Source: Sulfurovum indicum
Lineage (GTDB): Bacteria; Campylobacterota; Campylobacteria; Campylobacterales; Sulfurovaceae
DNA length: 64,000 nt
NCBI RefSeq assembly: GCF_014931715.1
Contig: NZ_CP063164.1
Span: forward strand, 1,178,001 to 1,242,000
Direction of reading: 5' to 3'
Shown: one piece after another, positions 1 through 8,087 of the stretch
Layout of the letters: every line of letters begins with the position of its first letter
Position numbering within the stretch: the first letter of the stretch is position 1
Notes under the pieces: model-generated
Seen by the model: only the letters and a program-made list of their open reading frames with translations
Databases searched by the model: none
Told to the model about the DNA's origin: nothing
Position numbers and translations under genes: made by a program

Positions 1-1
1 C

Positions 2-175
2 CCCTCCGATGTTACGGTTTTTGGTGACTCAGTCAATGATGTGGGTATGTTCAAGCTCGCCGGTACCTCTGTAGCTGTCTCCAATGCGCTTGATGAAGTG
101 AAAGCTCTGGCCGATGTAGTACTGCCTCACAGCAACGATGAGGACGGGGTAGCCAAATATCTGAACAGTCTGTGA
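2..175 (+). CDS. HAD-superfamily hydrolase, C-terminal fragment (window edge)
   Basis: The last 57 codons of a gene entering from the left edge. The peptide contains GDSVNDVGMF, the GDxxND signature of HAD phosphatases that holds the Mg-binding aspartates, followed by AGTSVAVSNA and a DGVAKYL tail. That pattern is typical of Cof-type (IIB) sugar-phosphate phosphatases. The nucleophile motif and cap domain lie outside the window, so the substrate cannot be read. It converges on murU with 11 bp between them. Because murU, amgK and anmK are nearby, it could serve as the MurNAc-6-phosphate phosphatase step that MupP performs in Pseudomonas. MupP is a different HAD subclass, so that role is speculative. 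Confidence 0.8.
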   Translation, partial: PSDVTVFGDSVNDVGMFKLAGTSVAVSNALDEVKALADVVLPHSNDEDGVAKYLNSL

Positions 176-186
176 AACGGAACAGG

Positions 187-858
187 TCAATACCTGTTTA
201 TCAGTCCCATATTTAAATGCTCCAGCCTCTCAGGTGTACCTATGTCATGCCACTCTCCCCTATACAGCTCTCCTGTCACCTTTCCCTCCCGCATTGCTTC
301 ACGCAGCAGCGGTGCAAGCATACTTTTACCGTAGGGTACATCTTCAAAAAATTTGGGAGAATAGTAGCCAATGCCCGAAAAGGTATATTCAGGAGTGTTC
401 ACCACCTTTCCATCCAGCAGTGAAAAATCTCCTTTGGGGTTATGCTCCGGGTTAGGCACCAGAATGAGATGGGCAGAAATCCCTTCAGCAAGTCTGAAAG
501 AAGCATCAAAGTCGTAATCTGTCCAGACATCACCGTTAACGACAAGAAAAGGATCGCTCTCTTCTAACTGCTCCAGTGCCTTGACGATCCCGCCTGCACT
601 CTCCAGACCACCCTCTTCCTGCTCATCAGAGTAGATGATCTGCAATCCCCAGTCAGAGCCGTCACCTAGTGCCTGTGGTATTTTCCAGCCAAGATGGGCA
701 ATATTAATGACCACTTCTTTGAAACCGTAGTGTGCCAGCTTCTCCAGATGCCATACAATAAGCGGAATACCGCCCACTTCAAGCAGTGGCTTCGGTGTTC
801 TCTCTGTCAGCGGACGCATTCGTGTACCAAGCCCGGCAGCGAGTATCATGGCTTTCAT
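187..858 (-). CDS. murU: N-acetylmuramate alpha-1-phosphate uridylyltransferase (MurU-like)
   Basis: Cytoplasmic sugar-1-phosphate nucleotidyltransferase of 223 residues. The N-terminus MKAMILAAGLGTRMRPLT is the nucleotide-binding signature GxGTRxRPLT, followed by KPLL with the conserved lysine. VNGDVW gives the metal-binding aspartate, and GGIVKAL lies in the sugar-binding region. Length and motifs fit MurU, which turns MurNAc-1-phosphate and UTP into UDP-MurNAc in the fosfomycin-insensitive recycling route. Mannose- or glucose-1-phosphate transferases share these motifs. The MurU call rests on short length and on amgK and anmK lying on the same strand 4.5 kb away. The start has a GAGGAG ribosome site. 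In Pseudomonas amgK and murU are adjacent; here a cytochrome cluster separates them. Confidence 0.75.
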   Translation of the reverse strand: MKAMILAAGLGTRMRPLTERTPKPLLEVGGIPLIVWHLEKLAHYGFKEVVINIAHLGWKIPQALGDGSDWGLQIIYSDEQEEGGLESAGGIVKALEQLEESDPFLVVNGDVWTDYDFDASFRLAEGISAHLILVPNPEHNPKGDFSLLDGKVVNTPEYTFSGIGYYSPKFFEDVPYGKSMLAPLLREAMREGKVTGELYRGEWHDIGTPERLEHLNMGLINRY

Positions 859-920
859 TTGCTCTCCTCATTCTATTTTCTTAATGGTACTTTGAAAATC
901 CTTTAAAGCCGATCTAAAAC

Positions 921-962
921 TGTCAAGAGATCATCAAGAAAACACCTCTACCCCTCTTGACA
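921..962. promoter_or_regulatory. Inverted repeat overlapping a TTGACA box upstream of the SHP cytochrome operon
   Basis: TGTCAAGAG at 921-929 is repeated as its exact reverse complement CTCTTGACA at 954-962, 24 bp apart. The right arm contains a TTGACA -35-like hexamer about 50 bp before the first cytochrome start codon, and a further partial copy, ATCAAGAA, lies between the arms. This is a plausible binding site for the response regulator encoded downstream at 3497. Function is inferred. Confidence 0.45.
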
Positions 963-1010
963 ATAGTACGTCACAATAACAGAGTAAGATAGCACACAAT
1001 GGAGGCAAAC

Positions 1011-1418
1011 ATGAAACGAGAACTGATCGTACTTGCATATTTGGCAGGTACACTGGCATATGGCGGAACGGTAGATGACTACATACAGAACCTTGCTGCA
1101 CAGGCAAAAAAGCAGAATCCTTCATTTGACGGATTCAGTGCCAAGAGAGGCAAAAATATCTACTTCTCCAAACATATTGGCAAAAGAGGCAAAGAGATCT
1201 CATGTGCAAGCTGCCATACGAATGATCCCAAACAGCCTGGTGAGAATATCTTTACAGGTAAAAAGATCAAACCACTCTCCCCATCGGTCAATCCCAAACG
1301 GTTCACTGATGTAAAAAAGATAAAAAAATGGCTTAGACGCAATTTCAAAGATGTCTACAGACGTGAAGGCAGCGCCACGGAAAAAGGCGATATCCTTCTT
1401 TTTATGCGATCAAACTAA
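1011..1418 (+). CDS. SHP-type monoheme cytochrome c (DUF1924)
   Basis: Periplasmic c-type cytochrome of 135 residues with a signal peptide at 1-17 and one heme site, CASCH, at 65-69. Size, single heme and gene neighbours match the sphaeroides heme protein (SHP, DUF1924) family. Family members bind oxygen or NO and are reduced by a diheme cytochrome encoded next door. The ATG at 1011 is preferred because GGAGG sits at 1001-1005; an in-frame ATG at 999 would put that site inside the gene. First gene of an apparent six-gene operon running to 5381. Physiological substrate is unknown even in characterised members. Confidence 0.85.
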   Translation: MKRELIVLAYLAGTLAYGGTVDDYIQNLAAQAKKQNPSFDGFSAKRGKNIYFSKHIGKRGKEISCASCHTNDPKQPGENIFTGKKIKPLSPSVNPKRFTDVKKIKKWLRRNFKDVYRREGSATEKGDILLFMRSN

Positions 1419-1441
1419 AAAATATATAACAGGAGTCAATC

Positions 1442-1978
1442 ATGAAAACAATCATTACAACCATCACAACAGCCCTTCTCATAGGAACCGTTACACTCTA
1501 TGGAGACGGTGACAGAAAGAAGAAACAACCCTATATGCCCGAGACAGGCAAAGCTGCCGAACTCTACAAAACAGAGTGCGGTGCCTGTCACATGGCTTAT
1601 CAGCCGGAATTTCTTCCCAAACGTTCATGGGAGAAGATGATGCGTACACTTTCAGAGCACTTCGATACCGATGCAACACTTGATAGAGAGGAGTACCGTA
1701 CGATACAAGCATACCTCTTGCGAAATGCATCCGATGCCAAACCGGTATATGGTGACACAGGAAAGATCGCACGCAGTATCAGAGCTGAGCAAACCCCTTT
1801 GCGTATCAGCCAAACGCGCTACTTCAGAAAAGAGCACAGAGAGATACCGAAACGGCTGATCGTACAAAAAGAGGTAAGGAGCATCGCCAACTGTACCGCC
1901 TGCCATACCAAAGCCGAAAAAGGTGACTACAGTGAACGTGCTATCTTCATACCCAACTACGGGAAATGGGATGATTAG
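1442..1978 (+). CDS. Diheme cytochrome c (DHC)
   Basis: Periplasmic diheme cytochrome of 178 residues: signal peptide 1-21, first heme CGACH at 46-50, second heme CTACH at about 151-155. The segment after heme 1 (FLPKRSWEKMM, then HFDTDATLD) is the characteristic DHC core. Family knowledge: DHC passes electrons from a membrane cytochrome b to SHP. It lies 23 bp after the SHP gene and 10 bp before the cytochrome b561 gene. The downstream cytochrome b protein carries a second, clearly related DHC domain with matching motifs (LLPKRSWKKLM, HFGDDASLD), pointing to duplication within the operon. Confidence 0.88.
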   Translation: MKTIITTITTALLIGTVTLYGDGDRKKKQPYMPETGKAAELYKTECGACHMAYQPEFLPKRSWEKMMRTLSEHFDTDATLDREEYRTIQAYLLRNASDAKPVYGDTGKIARSIRAEQTPLRISQTRYFRKEHREIPKRLIVQKEVRSIANCTACHTKAEKGDYSERAIFIPNYGKWDD

Positions 1979-1988
1979 GGGGTGAGAT

Positions 1989-3101
1989 ATGAGAACCTAT
2001 ATCTGGACACTTCCCACACGCATCTTCCACTGGATGCTTGTACTCTACATACTGTTCATGTTTATCACTTCCGAAGAGGAGAACCTGCTTGACTACCATG
2101 CCGCATTCGGTTACGGTGTCTTGGTCCTGATACTCTTCAGGCTCTTATGGGGCGTCATGGGGCCACGCTACAGCCGATTTTCCCAATGGCCTCTCTCCCT
2201 GAAAGAGGCGATCGGTTTTGTGCGTTCACTCCCCAATCCCCAAAAGTACTATCCCGGACACAATCCGGCTGCCTCCTTTGTAATGCTTGGGATCATACTT
2301 GTCATACTCCTAAGTGTTCTTAGCGGTGTATTTACTTACGGCATACAGGAGGGAAGAGGCCTGTTCTCATGGCTTAACAGCACATTTTTTAAAGAGATGG
2401 AGCTTTTTGAGGAGATACATGAGTTCTTTTCAACACTGCTGCTGCTGCTTATCACTGCTCACCTTGGAGGTGTTGCCGCCGATCGCATCATGCACAAAGA
2501 GAGTGGTACCCTCTACTCCATATTTGGCGGATACAAACAGATAGATGCCCCTCCTGCAAAGCTTACGGGAGTGCAAAAAGCCGTAGCATGGCTCTTTCTT
2601 CTAAGTGCCTTGGTTATACCGTTTTATCTGCTCTTGTCGGATACACCTTTGACACAAAGCCGATACAGTGCAGTCCACTATGAAAAGGAACATCAACTCT
2701 TTGTCGAGGAGTGCGCATCGTGCCATACGCTCTATGCCCCCTACCTGCTGCCAAAACGCTCATGGAAGAAGCTCATGGCGAACCTTGCGGATCACTTCGG
2801 AGATGACGCTTCACTTGATGAGACGGACAGACGCTCTGTTGAAGCCTATCTGCTGGCAAATAGTGCAGAGAGTTCCACCAAAGAGGCGGCCCACTATATC
2901 CTGAATTCTGTTAAGAACATAAAAAAGGATATAATAGCCATAAGTGAATCACCCTATTGGCGTGATAAGCACGCTTCGCTTGACAAGGCGCTGTTTGACT
3001 CCCCAAAGGTAAAGAGCAAAGCCAACTGCAAAGCGTGTCACCGCCGATTTGAAAACGGCATCATAGAAGATGCGCTGATATCACTGCCCAAAGGAGTCTA
3101 A
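1989..3101 (+). CDS. Cytochrome b561-type membrane protein fused to a diheme cytochrome c domain
   Basis: A 370-residue protein in two parts. Residues 1-215 form a four- to five-helix cytochrome b561 domain with likely heme-b histidines at 14, 37, 144 and 158. Residues 225-370 form a periplasmic DHC domain with CASCH at 242-246 and CKACH at 347-351. Such cytochromes b take electrons from the quinone pool, so the fusion would carry quinol electrons through two c-hemes to the separate DHC and then SHP. In typical SHP operons cytochrome b and DHC are separate genes; here both a fused and a free DHC exist. It is followed 1 bp later by the Spy-like gene. Confidence 0.87.
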   Translation: MRTYIWTLPTRIFHWMLVLYILFMFITSEEENLLDYHAAFGYGVLVLILFRLLWGVMGPRYSRFSQWPLSLKEAIGFVRSLPNPQKYYPGHNPAASFVMLGIILVILLSVLSGVFTYGIQEGRGLFSWLNSTFFKEMELFEEIHEFFSTLLLLLITAHLGGVAADRIMHKESGTLYSIFGGYKQIDAPPAKLTGVQKAVAWLFLLSALVIPFYLLLSDTPLTQSRYSAVHYEKEHQLFVEECASCHTLYAPYLLPKRSWKKLMANLADHFGDDASLDETDRRSVEAYLLANSAESSTKEAAHYILNSVKNIKKDIIAISESPYWRDKHASLDKALFDSPKVKSKANCKACHRRFENGIIEDALISLPKGV

Positions 3102-3102
3102 A

Positions 3103-3504
3103 ATGCGTATGGTGCTTGCGGCAATGCTCTTGTCCAGTCTGCTTTTTTGTGATCATGATGCGTATGAGTATAATGAAGAGGGAAGAAAGAGTGTCCACAT
3201 GCCTTACGATATGCACTACCTTGACCTCTCATCAAGGCAGCAAAAGGAGATACGCCATCTGCTTGCATCAAGCAGAGAGAAACGCAAAAACCTGCACAAA
3301 AGAACTGAAGCGCTTGAACGCTCCCTCTCGGCACTCTTTGATCAGAAGTATTTTGACAAACAGGCATTCATTGAGCGCCAGCTTCAACTTAAAAAAGAGG
3401 CATTGCAGATCGAAGCAGATCTTCTCGAAGGGATACACAGCATTCTGACCGAGAAACAGCGCAAAAAATTTGTACACTATCTCAAGGAGTGGGAAATTGA
3501 CTAA
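3103..3504 (+). CDS. Spy/CpxP-like periplasmic LTxxQ protein
   Basis: Small basic helical protein of 133 residues with a hydrophobic signal (1-17). Two motifs resemble the LTxxQ repeats of the Spy/CpxP family: LSSRQ at 42-46 and LTEKQ at 115-119, separated by a long charged helix likely to form a coiled coil. Family members are periplasmic chaperones or inhibitors of sensor kinases. Its place just before a response regulator and kinase gene suggests a CpxP-like damping or sensing role for that pair, which is inference. It begins 1 bp after the cytochrome b fusion and overlaps the next gene by 8 bp. Confidence 0.72.
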   Translation: MRMVLAAMLLSSLLFCDHDAYEYNEEGRKSVHMPYDMHYLDLSSRQQKEIRHLLASSREKRKNLHKRTEALERSLSALFDQKYFDKQAFIERQLQLKKEALQIEADLLEGIHSILTEKQRKKFVHYLKEWEID

Positions 3505-4168
3505 AAGCGTACTCCTCATCGAAGATGACCTGCAAATGCAGGAGCTTATCTGCAGTTATCTGAAAGATTTCGGCTATGCAACCAGCGCGTTTTCCAACCC
3601 CAAAGAGGCACTGGAACACTTCTATGCGAACCCAGAAGCCTACGATATAGTGATCCTTGATCTGATGCTGCCGCACATGGATGGTTTCGATGTCTGCAAA
3701 AAGATCAAAGCCTGCCATGACATACCCGTCATCATCTCCTCGGCACGTGGAGATATCGGCAACAAGATACACGGCTATGAACTCGGCATCGACGACTATC
3801 TTGCCAAACCTTATGAGCCAAGAGAGCTTATTTTACGCATAGAAGCCGTATTGCGGAGGCTTGGACGTACGGAGAAGTTCACTGTTGGTGACATTTCCAT
3901 AGATACAAGAAACAAAGAGGTAAGTGTAGAGGGGTATAGTGTCTCTTTGACCAAAGTGGAAATGGATATCTTTCTCTATCTGCTTCAGGAACGAGGCCAT
4001 GCCGTCTCCAGAGAGCAGCTGACCGCAGCCGCCTCTTTGCCGCCTGAGACCAAGAACAGGACGATAGATATGCACATCAGCAACATACGGCATAAGATAG
4101 GCGATGATCCGAAACATCCCAAATATATCCGCTCACTCTGGGGGATAGGATACAAATTTATAGGATAA
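3497..4168 (+). CDS. OmpR-family response regulator
   Basis: Receiver domain 1-115 with acidic pocket E9-D10-D11, phosphoacceptor D55 (VILDLMLP) and the conserved lysine in YLAKPYEP. A C-terminal winged-helix DNA-binding domain (about 130-222) ends with RSLWGIGYKFIG. The start is assigned to TTG at 3497, which lies 7 bp after AAGGAG (3484-3489) and begins the sequence TKSVLLIEDD; upstream in-frame codons would add non-homologous residues. The gene overlaps the Spy-like gene by 8 bp and precedes its kinase by 4 bp. It probably controls this operon, perhaps through the inverted repeat at 921-962. Confidence 0.92.
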   Translation: MTKSVLLIEDDLQMQELICSYLKDFGYATSAFSNPKEALEHFYANPEAYDIVILDLMLPHMDGFDVCKKIKACHDIPVIISSARGDIGNKIHGYELGIDDYLAKPYEPRELILRIEAVLRRLGRTEKFTVGDISIDTRNKEVSVEGYSVSLTKVEMDIFLYLLQERGHAVSREQLTAAASLPPETKNRTIDMHISNIRHKIGDDPKHPKYIRSLWGIGYKFIG

Positions 4169-4172
4169 TATC

Positions 4173-5381
4173 ATGTCCATACGTACGAAGATCACCCTGC
4201 TTTTTCTCACAAGTCTTCTGCTTATGAGCGGTATGACCTACTGGGTACAGACACAGACTGCACAGAAAAACCGTACCATTCTCACAGAGAGGTATCTGCG
4301 TGCAGCCAAAACGCTCCTCTCCCCCATCATCAAAGGCGACAGCCGCAAACTCGAAGCCAAGCTTGACGAGTTGGGAATGCAGCGGGTAGAGATCAGGAAG
4401 GATACCCAGGCAGCCTCTATACTCTACCGTCAGCCGCTCAGCTACGGCGAGATCGTAATCTTTGCGGTACAGGGGAATATCTACCTCTCTCTTGCCTATC
4501 TTGATGAAACGCTTACACTCTATGATACGCTTCAGCAGGAGAGCCGACAGGAACAGCATATTACCTATCTCTTCTTTGCTCTGGATATCGGGCTGCTTCT
4601 GCTCATTTACCTTTTGGTTCTCACCATACTCTCACCACTGAAGCACCTCAGTCGGACAATGAAGCATTTCAGCCACGGCGATCTGGATGTCCGCTCAAAA
4701 CTGACCGGAAAAGATGAAATAGCCGAACTCTCAGAAAGCTTTAACTTGATGGCCAAAAGACTGCAACATGCACTCAATGCCAAAGAGGAGCTGCTTCGGG
4801 AAGTGGGACATGAGCTTAAAACCCCTATCGCAAAAGGTAAATTCGCCCTTGAAGGCATAAACGAAAGCCACTCCAAAACAGTCATTAAAGAGGCATTTAA
4901 CGATCTCGATACCCTCACCTCTGCCATATTGCATCAAAAGCGCATCGATGAGGAGAAGATGTATATAGAGAAGTTCAAAGCTTCCACACTCATTACACGG
5001 ACACTCTCCAAACTCACCCTTAATGAAGAAGATGTCCATATTGTCATAGAGGATTTTGAGATCTCGGCAGATCTGCACTATATGAGCATGGCCCTGAAGA
5101 ATCTTGTAGAGAATGCTCTTAAATATACCCATACCCTGCCTATAGAGATCAGAGCCTCCGATACCTGCATCCATATCATCAGCTGTGCCGAAGCGCTTGA
5201 TAGACCGCTGGCATACTATACACAACCCTTTACACGGGCTGCAAACGATAAAAAAGGCTATGGACTGGGACTGAATATCACCCAGAAGATCCTGGACAGA
5301 CACGGGTTTTCACTGCACTACACACATTCTGACGGCAGAAATGATTTTGTGATCTGTTTTGAACACTACAGTTCAAACTGA
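4173..5381 (+). CDS. ArsS-type membrane sensor histidine kinase
   Basis: A 402-residue kinase: transmembrane helix about 8-25, periplasmic sensor about 26-130, second helix about 132-155, HAMP about 155-205, then H213 in HELKTPIAKGKF. The ATP-binding region shows NLVENALKY (N box) and KKGYGLGL (G2 box). The usual DxGxG G1 box is replaced by SCAEALDRPL, a degeneration often seen in the ArsS family of Campylobacterota. It partners the regulator 4 bp upstream. Its end overlaps the convergent amgK by 16 bp. The stimulus is unknown; the cytochrome context suggests a redox or periplasmic-stress signal. Confidence 0.9.
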   Translation: MSIRTKITLLFLTSLLLMSGMTYWVQTQTAQKNRTILTERYLRAAKTLLSPIIKGDSRKLEAKLDELGMQRVEIRKDTQAASILYRQPLSYGEIVIFAVQGNIYLSLAYLDETLTLYDTLQQESRQEQHITYLFFALDIGLLLLIYLLVLTILSPLKHLSRTMKHFSHGDLDVRSKLTGKDEIAELSESFNLMAKRLQHALNAKEELLREVGHELKTPIAKGKFALEGINESHSKTVIKEAFNDLDTLTSAILHQKRIDEEKMYIEKFKASTLITRTLSKLTLNEEDVHIVIEDFEISADLHYMSMALKNLVENALKYTHTLPIEIRASDTCIHIISCAEALDRPLAYYTQPFTRAANDKKGYGLGLNITQKILDRHGFSLHYTHSDGRNDFVICFEHYSSN

Positions 5382-6310
5382 TCTAAGAGTGCCGTCAAAG
5401 CGTGTGTCTGCAGATATTTTCCGCCTACCTCTTTAATATATTTCAACGTCAAAGGGATATCCTTTAAATACCATTCTTTACCGTCACGCAGGGCAAGACG
5501 CGCAAAGATCCCCAGTATCTTGATATGCCGCTGCAGACCCGTAAAGTCAAACCACTTCATAAAGGTCTCATCATCGACATCAAGCCCCTTGATATCTCTA
5601 AAATAGAGTGCAAGACGCTCTACCTCTGCAGCATCAAGCTCCACATAGACATCACGCAGGAGCGAGACAGGATCGTATGTCACCGCTCCCGCTCTGGCAT
5701 CCTGAAAATCAATAACAACGATCTTGTCACTACAGTCAAACATCAAGTTTCGTGAATGAAAGTCACGGTGTACAAAAAATCCCTGAGGCTGTTCCAGTAC
5801 AACATCTGCGATCTTTTCAAATGTCTCTTCAAGTACCGTTTTCTGGTCAGGGGAAAGAGATAACCCCAGATATTTATCCAGATACCACTCCTGCATCAAA
5901 CTCATCTCTGCAAGCAGAAAATCCCTGTCGTAATCAGGCAGTCCGTCCGTATCTGTATATTGCATTTTAACGATCGTATCGATCGCCTGCGGATAGTAAT
6001 GGATGCCCTCTTCTTCAATGACATCATAAAAGTGGCGATCACCCATATCTTCCATAAAAACAAATCCCTGCTCCAGGTCAAAAGCATTGACCTTGGGAGT
6101 TCTAACCTCTGCCTCATAGAGCCTGTGGCCAATGTCGACAAAAGGTTTGACCGACTCAGGCTGTGCGGATGCGTCCATGATGATACCGCTGTGAAAACTC
6201 TCCTCTATGCGATAGTACTTTCGCAAACTCGCATCACCTGTCAGTGGTTTGAGTTCTGCTTCTATCCCGTAGCGCTCCAGCCACTCTTCCAATACTTCAT
6301 TGCTGCTCAT
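5366..6310 (-). CDS. amgK: Aminoglycoside-phosphotransferase-like sugar kinase (AmgK-like MurNAc/GlcNAc kinase)
   Basis: Cytoplasmic kinase of 314 residues in the APH fold. The N-terminal LTGDASLRKYYRI resembles the ATP-binding loop. HRDFHSRNLMF (catalytic aspartate and asparagine) and VVIDFQDA (metal-binding aspartate) are the Brenner and DFG-type motifs. AmgK phosphorylates the anomeric position of MurNAc and GlcNAc, feeding MurU. The gene overlaps anmK by 4 bp (ATGA), so the two are translationally coupled. The AmgK assignment over a generic APH protein depends on that coupling and on murU downstream on the same strand. Confidence 0.8.
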   Translation of the reverse strand: MSSNEVLEEWLERYGIEAELKPLTGDASLRKYYRIEESFHSGIIMDASAQPESVKPFVDIGHRLYEAEVRTPKVNAFDLEQGFVFMEDMGDRHFYDVIEEEGIHYYPQAIDTIVKMQYTDTDGLPDYDRDFLLAEMSLMQEWYLDKYLGLSLSPDQKTVLEETFEKIADVVLEQPQGFFVHRDFHSRNLMFDCSDKIVVIDFQDARAGAVTYDPVSLLRDVYVELDAAEVERLALYFRDIKGLDVDDETFMKWFDFTGLQRHIKILGIFARLALRDGKEWYLKDIPLTLKYIKEVGGKYLQTHALTALLDQFEL

Positions 6311-7386
6311 TGGTAGATCCCTCCCAATATGGTGTTTTGTACTGCTCCTGTTACATCTTTCAGTTCAACCGTTTCATTATGTATACGCTTATAGGCAAGC
6401 CATGCCATCATCATTGCCTCCAGCGCATCTGCATGCTCCATGATACCTACCTGAATGTTCGGCATCAGCGCGGCAATACGTTCAACCAGAAAGCTGTTCC
6501 TTGCACCGCCGCCGCAGAGCATCAGAATGTCAGGGTTGAACCTCAGTACTTCGTTACTTATGCTTAGTGCAGTGAGTTCAAGAAGCGTACGTTGGACAGA
6601 AGAAGCACTGAGTACTGAACATTGTGCGTCAAGATGAGCCTGAAGCCATTTTTCGTTGAACCTCTCCCGTCCGGTACTTTTGGGGGAAGGCTGGTGAAAG
6701 TAGTTATCCTGCATCATTCTATCAAGCAGTTTGTAGTCCACTTTTCCCTCTCTTGCCCAGTTACCGTCTTTGTCATAAGGCAGATCTCTATGTTTGCCTA
6801 TCCATGCATCCATCAGCATATTCCCCGGTCCTGTATCGTATCCGACCAGGGGTTCCTGTACTATGGTAATGTTAGCAATACCACCGAGGTTCACAACCGC
6901 GATCCTATTTCCAATATTTTTAAATATAAACTTATGGAAGGCCGGTGCCAGCGGTGCACCGCTGCCTCCAAATGCCATATCTTTACGTCTAAAATCGGCA
7001 ACTGTGGGAATACCGGTACGTGCTGCAACAATGTTGGGATCACCAAGCTGCATGGTGAACGCCCTGTCACTCTCAGGCTCATGCCAGAGTGTCTGTCCAT
7101 GCAGTCCGATGGCCGTGACTATTTCGGGGTCTATATTCACTTTATTCAAAAAGGTGTTGACCGCATCAGCAAAAAGAAGTGCAATTTCATGGTCAACTTC
7201 ACCTATTTTGGCTATGGGTACGGTATTTTCTATGCATGAGAGTATCTCTGTTTTAAGGCTCTTTGGAAATGTGTGCTCATAACTTTCGAGCAGACGGCAC
7301 TTGTCAGCATCTACCTGACAGAATACCACATCGATCCCATCCATAGAGGTACCGGACATCACACCGATAAAAAACTCACTCTTCAT
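6307..7386 (-). CDS. anmK: Anhydro-N-acetylmuramic acid kinase
   Basis: A 359-residue enzyme that cleaves and phosphorylates 1,6-anhydroMurNAc to MurNAc-6-phosphate during murein recycling. GVMSGTSMDGID at the N-terminus is the family signature. GLHGQT, DFRRKDMAFGG and GYDTGPGNMLMD follow, with LCGGGARN in the C-terminal ASKHA domain. The ATG at 7384-7386 is chosen because GGAAAGG lies about 7 bp before it and MKSEFFIG matches the normal N-terminus; a longer reading would add 13 unlikely residues. Coupled to amgK through a 4-bp overlap. Confidence 0.95.
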   Translation of the reverse strand: MKSEFFIGVMSGTSMDGIDVVFCQVDADKCRLLESYEHTFPKSLKTEILSCIENTVPIAKIGEVDHEIALLFADAVNTFLNKVNIDPEIVTAIGLHGQTLWHEPESDRAFTMQLGDPNIVAARTGIPTVADFRRKDMAFGGSGAPLAPAFHKFIFKNIGNRIAVVNLGGIANITIVQEPLVGYDTGPGNMLMDAWIGKHRDLPYDKDGNWAREGKVDYKLLDRMMQDNYFHQPSPKSTGRERFNEKWLQAHLDAQCSVLSASSVQRTLLELTALSISNEVLRFNPDILMLCGGGARNSFLVERIAALMPNIQVGIMEHADALEAMMMAWLAYKRIHNETVELKDVTGAVQNTILGGIYQ

Positions 7387-7527
7387 AAAAGCCTTTCCGT
7401 AGCAAAGTTCCCAAATGGTACACAAATAGCTCTTAAAAGCAAAACTTCACAATTTCTCTACAATCTCATCACAAATCTTCCACGAATTATCTTTACAATA
7501 CTTTATCTTAATTTAAAGGAGTCAATC

Positions 7528-8082
7528 ATGACAAAAAGTACTTTGAAACATTTCATAATAGGTATTCTTCTCTTAGCTGTTACACAGTCACTGACAGCAG
7601 AATCTTCCATGCAAAAAGCAAATATCCATCAACTGGATCGAAGTATGACCAAACATAAAGCGCGAAAACGTACTTTCAGAAACAAAGAGGAGTATCAAAA
7701 AGATAAAAAACATCTTCGAAACAAGACCATACAGCACTCAAAAAGAGGCAACTATACAGAATATGGAAAAGATGACTACAAGGAGAGATACAGATATAGT
7801 CGTCATGCCAACCCGTTCAGTATGCATCAACATCGTATTCATGCAAAAGCATACAGGGATTTTAAACGCGGATGGGTATTGGCATACAAATATGACAGAG
7901 CAGGTTTTTATGATCGTGACGGATTTTACTACGGCTACTTTAACCGGTACGGGTTTTTCTTTGACGGAAACTTCTATCGTTACGACCGCTACTACACCTA
8001 TCGTGACAGAGTCAGAGGCAGGGGTATTTTTGACTACTATTTCTACCGTCCTGCCGACTGGGAATACTACGGGTTTTATTAA
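7528..8082 (+). CDS. Secreted basic tyrosine-rich protein of unknown function
   Basis: A 184-residue protein not recognised as any family. A signal peptide (about 1-24, ending SLTA) precedes a Lys/Arg/His-rich middle. The final 80 residues are dominated by aromatic and charged residues, such as FYDRDGFYYGYFNRYGFFF and FDYYFYRPADWEYYGFY. The composition suggests a surface or matrix-associated protein with repeated aromatic-Arg/Asp motifs, possibly self-associating. The start at 7528 follows AAAGGAG. A terminator-like hairpin follows the stop codon, so it may be transcribed alone. Confidence 0.7.
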   Translation: MTKSTLKHFIIGILLLAVTQSLTAESSMQKANIHQLDRSMTKHKARKRTFRNKEEYQKDKKHLRNKTIQHSKRGNYTEYGKDDYKERYRYSRHANPFSMHQHRIHAKAYRDFKRGWVLAYKYDRAGFYDRDGFYYGYFNRYGFFFDGNFYRYDRYYTYRDRVRGRGIFDYYFYRPADWEYYGFY

Positions 8083-8087
8083 TGCTC

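Noticed and set aside
4731-5303. 190-codon open frame antisense to the sensor kinase
   Set aside because: It lies entirely within the kinase gene and shows no ribosome site or recognisable domain.
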